A stretch of 64,000 nucleotides of DNA from Meishania litoralis (GCF_042611095.1 NZ_JBHFPV010000004.1:248001-312000), one strand, 5' to 3'; numbered from the stretch's first letter, positions 53,203 to 62,021 are shown. Program-made: numbers and translations. The notes: generated by a model not told the origin, from the letters alone.

Positions 53203-53520
53203 TTGAACATGGCAGATTTATCGCAAGAAGAGTGGTCCGCACAATTACAGAATGACGAGAATGCATTTATATTGGATGTGCGCACGCCTGAAGAGGTAGA
53301 AGAGGGCTATATTCCCAATTCTACCAATATCGATATTTATTTGGGACAGGAGTTTTTGAGCGAACTCGAAAAATTGGACAAGACCAAAAATTATTATGTG
53401 TATTGCCGCAGTGGAAATCGTAGTGGTCAGGCTTGTGCCATTATGAACAGTATCGGTTTTGAAAATGCATATAATCTAGAGGGAGGATTTATGAACTGGG
53501 AAGGCGAAGTGGCCGAATAA
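53203..53520 (+). CDS. Rhodanese-like domain protein
   Basis: This single-domain 105-aa rhodanese has ILDVRTPEEVEEGYIPNSTNID and the active-site loop YCRSGNRSGQA with the catalytic Cys. It can carry persulfide sulfur or regulate by it. It is cytosolic, divergent from marR. A TACATTTG lies about 70 nt upstream. Confidence 0.92.
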   Translation: MNMADLSQEEWSAQLQNDENAFILDVRTPEEVEEGYIPNSTNIDIYLGQEFLSELEKLDKTKNYYVYCRSGNRSGQACAIMNSIGFENAYNLEGGFMNWEGEVAE

Positions 53521-53641
53521 GCTGTTTTGGCCGTTAGTTTCAAAAGTCTAGCGATTGGTATTCGATATTGTGTTGACATGAGGATTCGGTTAACCGTACT
53601 TTTGGCTCGAACACCTTGCCATAAACAAACCAACAATACCC

Positions 53642-54919
53642 ATGCGTGAAGATTTGCTCCATTTTATCTGGAAGTATAAAAAGATTCAGCTGGAGCAGTT
53701 GGCCACCTCAAAAAAAGAACCGGTCATTATCGAAGATGTAGGTTCCCACAATCTCCATTCCGGTCCTGATTTTTTTAACGCCAAGATTTCCATCGCGGGA
53801 CAGCTGTGGGCGGGAAATGTCGAGATACATCTCAAATCTTCTGATTGGTATGCCCATAACCACGAACAAGACCCTCATTATAACAACGTAATCTTACACG
53901 TGGTATGGGAAGATGATGCCGAAGTATATCGCAGCGACAATACTGAAATTCCCACACTTGAATTGCAACATTACATCCCGCCAAAACTTTTAACGACTTA
54001 TCAAAACCTATTGGATAAAAGAAGTTATTCTTTTGTCAATTGCGAAAAGAACATTGCGCAGATCGATGGTTTTATTATTGATAGCTGGCTCGAAAGGCTT
54101 TATTTTGAACGCTTGGAAAGGAAATCTATCTGGGTCGAACATCTTCTGAAGAAAAGTAAGAACGACTGGGAAAGTGTTCTTTTTTCAATGCTGCTGAAGA
54201 ATTTCGGGTCCAAAATCAATGCGGAAGCCTTTATGAGTTTGGCCCAGAGCCTTGATTTTTCGATAGTACGGAAAATTCAGAATGATATTTTGCAACTGGA
54301 AAGTGTTTTTTTCGGGATGTCACATTTGTTGGATGATGAAAAAATTGTCGATGAATACTGTTTAGAATTGGGGAAGGAATTCAAATACCTAAGTAATAAG
54401 TTTGATTTGCAGGCGAATAACGTTCAAAGACCAAATTTTTTTAAGCTGCGGCCTTCGAACTTTCCAACGATTCGTTTATCGCAGTTGGCTCAACTTTACA
54501 CCATGTATCAAGGTTTGTTCATGAAAATTATGGAAGCTCCCAGACTTGAGGACCTATATTCCATCTTTGAAATTTCGGCGAGCAGTTATTGGAATACACA
54601 TTATACATTCGGTAGGGAGTCGAAAAAAAGTACCAAAAGGTTGACTCGCAACTTCATTGATCTTTTAATTATCAACACGATTTTACCGCTTAAGTTCTGC
54701 TATGCCCGGCATGTGGGCAAAGATTCCAACGATGAGATAATTGCGATAATAACGGCAATCAAAAAAGAGGAAAATGCCATTACCCGAAATTTTACAAAGC
54801 ACGGCATATCAGTGAAAAACGGAAAGGATGGTCAAGCACTGATTGAATTGTACAATGAATATTGCGTTCAAAACAAATGTTTACAGTGCGCAGTTGGAAA
54901 TAGTCTCTTGCAGTCTTGA
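53642..54919 (+). CDS. DUF2851 family protein
   Basis: This 425-aa soluble protein starts MREDLLHFIWKYKKIQ and contains GSHNLHSGPDFFNAKISI, AGNVEIHLKSSDWYAH and NNVILHVVWEDD, the hallmarks of DUF2851. It ends with a Cys-rich CVQNKCLQC. The family is near-universal in Bacteroidota; the N-terminal half resembles nuclease-like folds, but no activity is known. It stands 121 nt after the rhodanese gene. Confidence 0.88.
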   Translation: MREDLLHFIWKYKKIQLEQLATSKKEPVIIEDVGSHNLHSGPDFFNAKISIAGQLWAGNVEIHLKSSDWYAHNHEQDPHYNNVILHVVWEDDAEVYRSDNTEIPTLELQHYIPPKLLTTYQNLLDKRSYSFVNCEKNIAQIDGFIIDSWLERLYFERLERKSIWVEHLLKKSKNDWESVLFSMLLKNFGSKINAEAFMSLAQSLDFSIVRKIQNDILQLESVFFGMSHLLDDEKIVDEYCLELGKEFKYLSNKFDLQANNVQRPNFFKLRPSNFPTIRLSQLAQLYTMYQGLFMKIMEAPRLEDLYSIFEISASSYWNTHYTFGRESKKSTKRLTRNFIDLLIINTILPLKFCYARHVGKDSNDEIIAIITAIKKEENAITRNFTKHGISVKNGKDGQALIELYNEYCVQNKCLQCAVGNSLLQS

Positions 54920-55061
54920 CCATGAATTGAATTTATTGAGGCACTTTTTGAGGGTATTTAAAATAAAGGGTAAACATTGAGCATAGGTTTTTGTCGAAAA
55001 ACGGGACTAAAAGTGAAATTTGAAAATGGCTTTTTGCCAACTTTTTGACTAATTTTAAGGC

Positions 55062-55289
55062 ATGAATTTGTTCTACCGTACGCTCTATTACTTTCAAAAG
55101 AGGGGTTTTGAGGTTTGTCGCCGCATCGCCGAACGCCTGGGCATTCGCGCAAGGGTGGTGCGAACTTCGTTCATCTATTTGACTTTTGTGACCCTTGGCT
55201 TCGGTTTTGCGCTCTACTTGTTCCTGGCTTTTTGGCTAAAAATAAAAGATTTATTATACACCAAGCGCACTTCGGTTTTCGACCTCTGA
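55062..55289 (+). CDS. PspC-like small membrane protein
   Basis: This 75-aa protein has a basic N-terminal half (RRIAERLGIRARVVRTSF) and one long hydrophobic helix (about 44-61), as in PspC-domain proteins of the phage-shock/envelope stress type. Its stop is followed one base later by the potassium channel gene, so it is translated from the same mRNA and may modulate the channel or membrane. The shortness and single helix make the assignment moderate. Confidence 0.72.
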   Translation: MNLFYRTLYYFQKRGFEVCRRIAERLGIRARVVRTSFIYLTFVTLGFGFALYLFLAFWLKIKDLLYTKRTSVFDL

Positions 55290-55290
55290 T

Positions 55291-56298
55291 ATGATCAAAT
55301 TATTCCGCTCCAAGATTTATTTGTCAATTGCCCTGTTGCTAACGGTTCTAATTATCGGCATTATTGGGTACAGGTACTTTTCAGGGCTTTCATGGGTAGA
55401 TGCCCTGTATATGACCATTATTACGGTCACAACTGTGGGATTTACCGAAGTTGGACCTATGGACGACCGGGGAAAAATTTTCACCGTGGTTCTGATAGCG
55501 TTCAGTGTTTTTATTTTTGCCTATGCCATTTCGGTTATAACAGAGTATATTTTAGGAAAGAATTCGTTACAACTTTTAAAAAAAAAGAAAGTGAAAAATA
55601 AAATAGACGGTCTTGACAATCATGTTATTTTATGTGGTTTTGGCCGAAATGGCATGCAGGCGGCCGAGCGCTTGAAGGCTTATAAAAAACCTTTTGTGGT
55701 CATTGAGCGTGATCATGAGGTTGTGCTAAAACACGATCCCGATATACTTTTTATTGAAGGCGATGCTAATGAAGACGATGTTCTGAAAGAGGCCGGAATC
55801 GAAAGGGCACAATATCTTATTGTTGCCCTGCCTGATGATGCGGCCAATCTTTTTGTGGTTTTGTCGGCCAGGCAGTTGAACAAAGATCTTTTTATAATAA
55901 GCAGGGCCTCTCTGGTTACTTCGCAAAAGAAATTGAGGCTTGCGGGGGCCAATAAGGTCATTATGCCCGATAAGATAGGTGGGGACCATATGGCTTCGTT
56001 GGTGGTCATGCCCGATTTGATAACTTTTATGGACAAACTTTCAACAGAGGGCGAGAATACGACCAATCTTGAGGAGGTGTCGATAGAGGATTTTGAGGGC
56101 CAAGTAGATTGTGGCTCGATCCGGGACTTAGATCTTCGCAATAAGACCGGTTGTACGATTATCGGTTACATCGAACCCAATGGCAATTATATTATTAACC
56201 CCGAAGCCGACACAAAGCTTGAGCCAAAAAGTAAGGTTATCGTATTGGGCCGCCCCGAACAGATAAATAAATTGAATGAAATGTTCAATATCGGCTGA
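55291..56298 (+). CDS. Two-TM potassium channel with RCK domains
   Basis: This 335-aa protein has TM1 at about 11-29, a pore loop with filter TVGFTEV (48-54), TM2 at about 62-88, an RCK_N Rossmann domain (VILCGFGRNGMQAAERL) at about 110-225 and an RCK_C domain at about 250-335. The filter differs from TVGYGD: Phe for Tyr, Thr for the second Gly and Glu for Asp, so ion selectivity may be altered. RCK_N suggests gating by a nucleotide or ion. It is co-transcribed with the PspC-like gene. Confidence 0.88.
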   Translation: MIKLFRSKIYLSIALLLTVLIIGIIGYRYFSGLSWVDALYMTIITVTTVGFTEVGPMDDRGKIFTVVLIAFSVFIFAYAISVITEYILGKNSLQLLKKKKVKNKIDGLDNHVILCGFGRNGMQAAERLKAYKKPFVVIERDHEVVLKHDPDILFIEGDANEDDVLKEAGIERAQYLIVALPDDAANLFVVLSARQLNKDLFIISRASLVTSQKKLRLAGANKVIMPDKIGGDHMASLVVMPDLITFMDKLSTEGENTTNLEEVSIEDFEGQVDCGSIRDLDLRNKTGCTIIGYIEPNGNYIINPEADTKLEPKSKVIVLGRPEQINKLNEMFNIG

Positions 56299-56396
56299 TT
56301 CCACTTCCGATTAATTCGGCGGTTTAATTTGATAGTAAGGCTTATTTTTTCGATATTGGCGGGCAGCAAACTAACGCAATAACAAAAATAAACCTT

Positions 56397-58028
56397 ATGA
56401 AGAATCGAAACTTTCTTGCATTACTCGTCCTATTTACACCTTTTTTGAACTTTGCACAAGAGACCGCGGAGAAAGGGTTGGACGAGAAAGTCAATGACGC
56501 CTTCATGCCTTTTGCCGTTTGGTGGGAAAATCTGATTCTCACGCCTATTCATGTGGCGGGTTATGACTTGCCCATTGTATTACTTCTATTGATTTTTGGA
56601 GCTACCTTTTTTACCGTTTATTTCAAGTTTCCGAATATATTAAGATTTGGATTGGCTATTAATACGGTTCGTGGCAAATATGACGAACTTGAGTTTCCAG
56701 AGGGCCACGGGGTTGAAAAATCCGAAGTAAATATTGTCGATGGTGACCTGCCCGATACTATTCGCGACGAAAGTAAAGAAGGCGAAGTAAGTCACTTTCA
56801 GGCATTGGCAACCGCCGTGTCCGGAACGGTAGGCCTTGGTAATATTGCCGGGGTCGCTGTAGCGATCGCCCTTGGAGGGCCTGGGGCTACTTTTTGGATG
56901 ATCGTGTGCGGGTTGATCGGTATGTCAACAAAATTTGTCGAATGTACGCTTGGTGTGAAGTACCGCGATGTTGGACCAGACGGAACCGTTTACGGGGGGC
57001 CAATGTATTATTTGTCAAGAGGACTTTCTGAAAAGAACATGAAAGGTTTGGGTAAAGTGCTTGCGGTAGCATTTGCTATACTTTGTGTTGGGGCATCGTT
57101 TGGTGGCGGTAACGCGTTTCAGTCGAATCAGGCCGCAGTACAGTTGACGACGATGTTCGGCTTTGAAGGAGGGGCGACCGGTGTTATAATCGGCGTCGTT
57201 CTTGCCTTTTTGGTAGGTATCGTAATTATAGGCGGTATCAAAAAGATTGCCAGTGTAACCGAAAAAATAGTGCCTTTTATGGCAGGGGTCTATATATTGG
57301 CATCTTTGGTCATTATTTTCGCGAACATCAAATATATAGGTGAAGCCTTCAGTATGATCTTTGCCGGCGCATTTACGCCTGAGGCTGGTCTTGGGGGTAT
57401 ATTGGGCGTCATAATAGTTGGGTTTCAAAGAGCTGCTTTCTCAAATGAGGCAGGTGCAGGTTCTGCGGCTATTGCACACTCTGCGGTCAAGACTAAATAT
57501 CCTGCAAGTGAAGGTGTGGTGGCGCTATTGGAGCCCTTCATCGATACAGTTGTCATTTGTACAATGACGGCTTTGGTAATCATTTTTTTCAATATGGATG
57601 CCGGCGCTTTTGATTACGGCAATGGTGTAGGCAGTACAGTACTTCTTAATGAGACGGGTGCCTATGTCGGGGGCGTAGATTTAACGTCAATGGCGTACGA
57701 TTCGGTGATACCGGGTTTTAGATATGTACTTACCGTTGCGATTATTCTCTTCGCTTTTTCCACAATGATCTCTTGGTCTTATTATGGGCTGCAGTCATGG
57801 AAATATCTCTTCGGAAGGGGTAGAACGGCCGATACGGTCTATAAGGTATTGTTCCTCATATTCGTTGTAATCGGTGCTGCGGCGACGTTGGATGCCGTAA
57901 TCAAATTTTCCGATGCGATGATATTGGCCTTGGTATTTCCCAATATGATAGGGTTGCTGTTTTTGTTCCCTAGAGTACGAGAAGAACTTGCCAAGTATGT
58001 GGATGATATAAAGGCATCTTTTAAATAA
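56397..58028 (+). CDS. Alanine/sodium symporter family (AGCS) transporter
   Basis: This 543-aa polytopic transporter has a signal-like N-terminus (1-18). Family motifs include FQALATAVSGTVGLGNIAGV, GGPGATFWMIV, GFQRAAFSNEAGAGSAAIAHSA and SWSYYGLQSWKYLFG. It imports small amino acids such as Ala or Gly with Na+. The substrate is inferred from the family. A large stem-loop begins 20 nt after the stop codon, inside the next gene. Confidence 0.94.
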   Translation: MKNRNFLALLVLFTPFLNFAQETAEKGLDEKVNDAFMPFAVWWENLILTPIHVAGYDLPIVLLLLIFGATFFTVYFKFPNILRFGLAINTVRGKYDELEFPEGHGVEKSEVNIVDGDLPDTIRDESKEGEVSHFQALATAVSGTVGLGNIAGVAVAIALGGPGATFWMIVCGLIGMSTKFVECTLGVKYRDVGPDGTVYGGPMYYLSRGLSEKNMKGLGKVLAVAFAILCVGASFGGGNAFQSNQAAVQLTTMFGFEGGATGVIIGVVLAFLVGIVIIGGIKKIASVTEKIVPFMAGVYILASLVIIFANIKYIGEAFSMIFAGAFTPEAGLGGILGVIIVGFQRAAFSNEAGAGSAAIAHSAVKTKYPASEGVVALLEPFIDTVVICTMTALVIIFFNMDAGAFDYGNGVGSTVLLNETGAYVGGVDLTSMAYDSVIPGFRYVLTVAIILFAFSTMISWSYYGLQSWKYLFGRGRTADTVYKVLFLIFVVIGAAATLDAVIKFSDAMILALVFPNMIGLLFLFPRVREELAKYVDDIKASFK

Positions 58029-58035
58029 GGGGCAA

Positions 58036-58953
58036 TTGAAAAAACTTAAATCCCGCTTCGCTTCCTTTAGCCGGTCAGGTAAATTTACCAAACAGGAACG
58101 AAGCGGGATTTTCTTTTTGCTCTTGATAATCATTTTGCTGCAGATCGGATATTTTACTTTCAAAACCGTCGGATTTCGAAATAGTTCTGAATCCTTTGCG
58201 GTTGATACGAAAATGCAATCCCAGATAGATGCCTTGAGAGAAAGTGCCCTGAAAAAGGATACCTTCAAGATTTTTCCTTTCAATCCGAATTTTATCACCG
58301 ATCATAAAGGTTATGCCATAGGCATGTCGGTCGAGCAAATAGATAGATTACATGCTTTTAGAAAACAGGGCAGGTTTGCCAATTCCGCTGAAGAATTCCA
58401 AAAAGTAACCAAGGTATCCGATTCATTATTACAAAAGATATCACCCTATTTCAAATTTCCGGATTGGACACAAAATAGGAATTCGTCCGAAGTAACAAAT
58501 AAGGTACATTCATACGATGTAAAAAAGACTATTTCCGACGCAGTTCCCGGGAGTGGCTATAAAGACCTGAACGAAGCGACGGCCGATGACCTAAAGTCGA
58601 TAAAGGGCATTGGTGAAAAGCTTTCCGCACGTATTATTAAGTTCAGAAATCGTCTTGGGGGCTTCTTGGTCGATGAGCAATTATATGATGTATACGGACT
58701 CGAACCTGACGTAGTCGAAAGTGCATTGAAAAAATTCAAAGTGCTGAATCCTCCCAAAATAGATAAGATCAATATAAACAGTGCGTCGGCCAATGACATC
58801 GGTAAATTAGCATATCTGCAAAAAAATGTGGCTCAAGGCATTGTAGATTATAGGAATCATAACGGAACTATCAATTCGTTCGAAGAATTATCAAAAATCG
58901 AAGATTTCCCGACAGAAAAGATTGATAGAATTAGGTTATATTTGTCGCTCTAA
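58036..58953 (+). CDS. ComEA-like helix-hairpin-helix membrane protein, TTG start
   Basis: This 305-aa protein has an N-terminal TM helix (about 25-42) and three helix-hairpin-helix repeats: about 95-145 (MSVEQIDRLHAFRKQGRF), 176-237 (LNEATADDLKSIKGIGEKLSARIIKFRNRLGG) and 246-303 (NINSASANDIGKL). HhH modules bind DNA without sequence specificity, and the arrangement suggests a DNA-uptake-type role. The start is TTG at 58036, since no ATG precedes the TM helix. The first 25 codons contain a strong stem-loop. Confidence 0.85.
   Translation: MKKLKSRFASFSRSGKFTKQERSGIFFLLLIIILLQIGYFTFKTVGFRNSSESFAVDTKMQSQIDALRESALKKDTFKIFPFNPNFITDHKGYAIGMSVEQIDRLHAFRKQGRFANSAEEFQKVTKVSDSLLQKISPYFKFPDWTQNRNSSEVTNKVHSYDVKKTISDAVPGSGYKDLNEATADDLKSIKGIGEKLSARIIKFRNRLGGFLVDEQLYDVYGLEPDVVESALKKFKVLNPPKIDKININSASANDIGKLAYLQKNVAQGIVDYRNHNGTINSFEELSKIEDFPTEKIDRIRLYLSL
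58048..58111 (+). terminator. Stem-loop straddling the start of the HhH gene
   Basis: AAATCCCGCTTCG plus TTCC (58048-58065, one bulged C) pairs with GGAA plus CGAAGCGGGATTT (58095-58111), about 17 bp with a 29-nt loop, and then TCTTTTT. It lies 20 nt after the AGCS symporter stop but inside the predicted HhH coding region, so it may terminate, attenuate or mask the start. Confidence 0.55.
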
Positions 58954-58967
58954 AAAAGTTACCGTCT

Positions 58968-60131
58968 ATGATTACCGAAACGAGGACGAATTTGAGTTTT
59001 GACTACTCTGAAACACAACGTATGGTTGCCGATTCGGCAAGGGAATTCGCCGAGCAGTACATCAGGCCAAATGTTATGGAATGGGATGAATCCCAAACGT
59101 TTCCGGTCGAGGTTTTCAAGAAGGCCGGTGAAATGGGCTTTATGGGGGTCTTGGTCCCTGAAAACTATGGTGGTTCAGGATTGGGCTATCACGAATATGT
59201 GGCAATAATCGAAGAGATTTCGAAGGTAGATCCATCGATCGGACTATCCCTGGCCGCACACAATTCTTTATGCACGAACCATATTCTTTCCTTTGCCAAC
59301 GAAGAACAAAAACAAAAATGGATTCCAAAATTGGCAACCGCGGAATGGTTGGGTGCTTGGGGTCTTACCGAGCATAATACGGGATCTGATGCCGGTGGCA
59401 TGAGCACTACGGCAACAAGAAATGGCGATTCGTGGATTTTGAACGGTGCCAAGAATTTCATTACCCATGGTAAAACTGGCGATGTTGCGGTGGTGGTGGC
59501 TAGAACGGGTAAAAAAGGAGATAGCCATGGAATGACAGCTTTTGTGGTCGAAAAAGGCACACCTGGTTTTACCAGTGGTAAGAAAGAGAATAAATTGGGT
59601 ATGCGTGCCAGTGAAACGGCCGAATTGATTTTTGACAACTGCAAGATTCCCGATGCCAACAGGTTGGGGGAGGTCGGCGACGGTTTTATACAATCCATGA
59701 AGGTTTTGGATGGCGGAAGAATATCAATTGGAGCACTGTCATTGGGTATTGCAAAAGGGGCTTATGAGGCGGCCTTAAAATATTCAAAGGAACGTATTCA
59801 ATTTGGAAAACCGATCAGCCATTTTCAGGGAATATCTTTTAAACTTGCCGATATCGCTACCGAGATAGAGGCGGCCGAACTTTTGTTGCATAAAGCGGCC
59901 TTTTTGAAAAATGAGGGCCGCCCGGTTACCACACAAAGTGCCATGGCCAAAATGTATGCCTCTGAAGTATGCGTGAAAGCTGCGAATGAGGCCGTTCAAA
60001 TACATGGCGGTTATGGGTATACCAAAGATTTTCCCGTCGAAAAATTTTATAGGGATTCGAAGCTTTGTACCATTGGAGAAGGTACGACCGAAATACAGAA
60101 AGTCGTAATCGCAAAAAATATTTTAAAATAA
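58968..60131 (+). CDS. Acyl-CoA dehydrogenase
   Basis: This 387-aa FAD flavoenzyme catalyses alpha,beta-dehydrogenation of acyl-CoA. Motifs are GAWGLTEHNTGSDAGGM (flavin/substrate), RIQFGKPISHFQGISFKLADI and the C-terminal QIHGGYGYTKDFPVEKFYRD plus IGEGTTEIQKVVI (catalytic Glu). It looks like the short/branched-chain or butyryl type; chain length is not determinable. It is 14 nt after the HhH gene. Confidence 0.96.
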   Translation: MITETRTNLSFDYSETQRMVADSAREFAEQYIRPNVMEWDESQTFPVEVFKKAGEMGFMGVLVPENYGGSGLGYHEYVAIIEEISKVDPSIGLSLAAHNSLCTNHILSFANEEQKQKWIPKLATAEWLGAWGLTEHNTGSDAGGMSTTATRNGDSWILNGAKNFITHGKTGDVAVVVARTGKKGDSHGMTAFVVEKGTPGFTSGKKENKLGMRASETAELIFDNCKIPDANRLGEVGDGFIQSMKVLDGGRISIGALSLGIAKGAYEAALKYSKERIQFGKPISHFQGISFKLADIATEIEAAELLLHKAAFLKNEGRPVTTQSAMAKMYASEVCVKAANEAVQIHGGYGYTKDFPVEKFYRDSKLCTIGEGTTEIQKVVIAKNILK

Positions 60132-60156
60132 TTATAGTTTATTTGGTACATCGCTG

Positions 60157-60164
60157 TATATTTG
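60157..60164 (+). promoter_or_regulatory. -7 element of rpsU
   Basis: TATATTTG lies 35 nt before the rpsU start and is followed by GCAG, as in the tRNA cluster promoter (TACATTTG, GCAG). A matching TTTG box at 19 nt is not evident. Confidence 0.5.
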
Positions 60165-60181
60165 CAGCCCGAATATTAAAG

Positions 60182-60190
60182 AAAGGAGGT
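60182..60190 (+). promoter_or_regulatory. Full-length Shine-Dalgarno site of rpsU
   Basis: AAAGGAGGT is fully complementary to the 16S 3' anti-SD, with the last G of GGAGG 9 nt before the ATG at 60199. Other starts in this window have A/T-rich leaders without such a site. In Flavobacterium johnsoniae, bS21 helps hide the anti-SD, and rpsU has a strong SD that allows autoregulation. Confidence 0.9.
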
Positions 60191-60198
60191 TGTAGCCA

Positions 60199-60393
60199 AT
60201 GTTAATAATACCGATTAAAGAAGGAGAGAACATCGATAGAGCTTTGAAACGCTTCAAGCGAAAGTTCGACAAAACAGGTACTATGCGTCAACTGCGTAAG
60301 CGGCAAGCGTTCACAAAACCTTCAGTTGAGCGTAGGGCTCAAATTCAAAAGGCGCAGTATATTCAAGGCCTAAGAGACAAAGAAGAAATTTAG
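60199..60393 (+). CDS. rpsU: Small ribosomal subunit protein bS21
   Basis: This 64-aa basic protein has MLIIPIKEGENIDRALKRFKRKFDKTG and KRQAFTKPSVERR. bS21 sits near the 3' end of 16S rRNA. In Bacteroidota it is part of the pocket that sequesters the anti-SD, so this gene's own strong SD would be translated best by bS21-lacking ribosomes. It ends before a classical terminator. Confidence 0.97.
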   Translation: MLIIPIKEGENIDRALKRFKRKFDKTGTMRQLRKRQAFTKPSVERRAQIQKAQYIQGLRDKEEI

Positions 60394-60424
60394 TCTAAAG
60401 ATTACTTTGAATAACATAATATTG

Positions 60425-60453
60425 AAAATCCCGTCAATTGACGGGATTTTTTT
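60425..60453 (+). terminator. Terminator after rpsU
   Basis: AAAATCCCGTCAA and its reverse complement form a perfect palindrome at 60425-60450, with a T run to 60453. Confidence 0.9.
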
Positions 60454-60494
60454 ATTTCAGGATATGACGTATCAACTTTTGTAACTTTGTTAAT

Positions 60495-61385
60495 ATGTCG
60501 ATCAACGAGTTCATAGATTATCTATCCCTGGAAAAAAACTATTCCATCCATACCGTTAGCGCCTATAGAAGGGATCTTGAAACATTTTTTGATTTTTGTC
60601 TCGAGAACTATGGTATGGATTCGATAGATGAAATGGAATACCCGGTAATCAGAAGTTGGGTGGTCGATTTGGTGAATTCGGGCATTTCAAATCGAACGAT
60701 TAATCGAAAAATTGCTTCCCTAAAGGCTTACTATCGTTTTTTGCAACGAATTGATAAAATTCAAACGAACCCCTTGGCCAAGCATAAAGCATTGAAGACC
60801 CCGAAGAAAGTCGAAGTGCCATTTTCAGAAGATGAAATTTTGCGATTATTGACCCAAAATCCTTTTGAAAATACTTTTGAAGGAAAAAGGGACAGGTTGA
60901 TCATCGAACTGCTTTACGTTTCGGGTATGAGAAGATCCGAATTGATCGATCTGAAGATAAACAACGTTGATCTTGAAAAGGGTTCATTAAAAGTTTTGGG
61001 CAAAAGAAACAAAGAGCGCATATTGCCGTTACTACCTTCGACAAGACCTTTGTTCAAAGACTATTTTGAAGCCAGAAATTCACTGGCCTTCGTTGCCGAA
61101 GATTCTTATGTTTTTTTGACCAAGAGCGGCAATAAAATATATGAAACCCTTGTTTATAGAATTATAAATGGGTATTTTAGTAAGGTGTCGTCCAAGACTA
61201 AAAAGAGTCCGCACATATTGCGGCACACCTTTGCGACACATATGCTGAACCACGGGGCGGACCTGAATTCGGTGAAAGAATTATTGGGGCATTCTAGTTT
61301 GGCATCGACACAAGTCTATACCCACAATAGTATCGCCGAGCTTAAAAAAATACATGCTTCGGCCCACCCGAGAAACAAGAAGTAG
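60495..61385 (+). CDS. xerC: Tyrosine recombinase XerC/XerD type
   Basis: This 296-aa recombinase resolves chromosome dimers at dif. The N-terminal SAM-like domain is at 1-90. Catalytic residues are Arg146 (SGMRRSEL), Lys170, His240/Arg243 (HILRHTFATH), His266 (LLGHSS) and Tyr275 (VYTH). Length and motifs are those of Xer rather than phage integrases. A TAACTTTG -7 box is 5 nt before the start, so the 5' UTR would be very short or the promoter lies elsewhere. Confidence 0.94.
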   Translation: MSINEFIDYLSLEKNYSIHTVSAYRRDLETFFDFCLENYGMDSIDEMEYPVIRSWVVDLVNSGISNRTINRKIASLKAYYRFLQRIDKIQTNPLAKHKALKTPKKVEVPFSEDEILRLLTQNPFENTFEGKRDRLIIELLYVSGMRRSELIDLKINNVDLEKGSLKVLGKRNKERILPLLPSTRPLFKDYFEARNSLAFVAEDSYVFLTKSGNKIYETLVYRIINGYFSKVSSKTKKSPHILRHTFATHMLNHGADLNSVKELLGHSSLASTQVYTHNSIAELKKIHASAHPRNKK

Positions 61386-61427
61386 GCTAACGTTCTTTTT
61401 TCATTGTCTAACATAAACCTTTAACCT

Positions 61428-61730
61428 ATGAAAGTACATGCACAGTCAGTAAATTTCAATGCGGACGGAAAACTTATGGATTTTATACAAAATCGATTGA
61501 ATAAGATGGAAACTTTTTACGATAAGGTCATAAGTTCAGACGTATATCTTAAAGTTGAAAACACCAGTGCCAAAGAGAACAAGATCGTAGAGATAAAACT
61601 TAACGTGCCCAAAGATAATTTTGTGGTAAAAAAACAGTGTAAATCGTTCGAGGAAGCGGTTGACTCAGCATGTAATTCATTAGAACGGAAACTCATTAAA
61701 CGCAAGGAGAAACTTCGTGTATATGCATGA
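61428..61730 (+). CDS. hpf: Ribosome hibernation-promoting factor, short form
   Basis: This 100-aa HPF/RaiA-type protein, MKVHAQSVNFNADGKLMDFIQNRLNKME, binds the decoding centre of idle 30S subunits. It lacks the C-terminal dimerisation domain of long HPF. It is the last protein gene before the tRNA-tuf cluster. Confidence 0.95.
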   Translation: MKVHAQSVNFNADGKLMDFIQNRLNKMETFYDKVISSDVYLKVENTSAKENKIVEIKLNVPKDNFVVKKQCKSFEEAVDSACNSLERKLIKRKEKLRVYA

Positions 61731-61751
61731 TTAAAATTTTCTGAAATTTAT

Positions 61752-61781
61752 TTTGATTAAACAAATAAATATCTACATTTG
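61752..61781 (+). promoter_or_regulatory. Promoter of the tRNA-tuf cluster
   Basis: TTTG (61752-61755), 18 nt, TACATTTG (61774-61781). It precedes a hairpin and tRNA-Thr. Confidence 0.65.
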
Positions 61782-61782
61782 C

Positions 61783-61809
61783 AGTCCGTTAGAAATAGCG
61801 GACTTTTTT
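61783..61809 (+). terminator. Promoter-proximal hairpin with T run before tRNA-Thr
   Basis: AGTCCG, loop TTAGAAATAG, CGGACT, then TTTTT (61804-61809). It begins within a few bases of the predicted transcription start, so it looks like an early terminator or RNA-processing structure. Confidence 0.55.
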
Positions 61810-61831
61810 ATGCATAAAAAAGTGTAAAAAG

Positions 61832-61905
61832 GCCGATGTAGCTCAGCTGGCTAGAGCAGCTGATTTGTAATCAGCAGGTCGTGGGTTCGAGTCCCTCTAT
61901 CGGCT
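61832..61905 (+). tRNA. tRNA-Thr (TGT)
   Basis: Cloverleaf with acceptor GCCGATG/TATCGGC, anticodon stem GCTGA/TCAGC around TTTGTAA (anticodon TGT) and T-arm GTGGGTTCGAGTCCC. CCA is not encoded; the discriminator is T. First gene of the cluster. Confidence 0.96.
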
Positions 61906-61939
61906 CAAACATAAGAAAGTTCTTACAAAATAAGTTTGA

Positions 61940-62021
<82 letters not shown>

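Noticed and set aside
60495..61385. Phage or island integrase near the tRNA cluster
   Set aside because: Length, motifs and context (rpsU-xer-hpf) are those of the housekeeping Xer recombinase, and no other phage genes are present.
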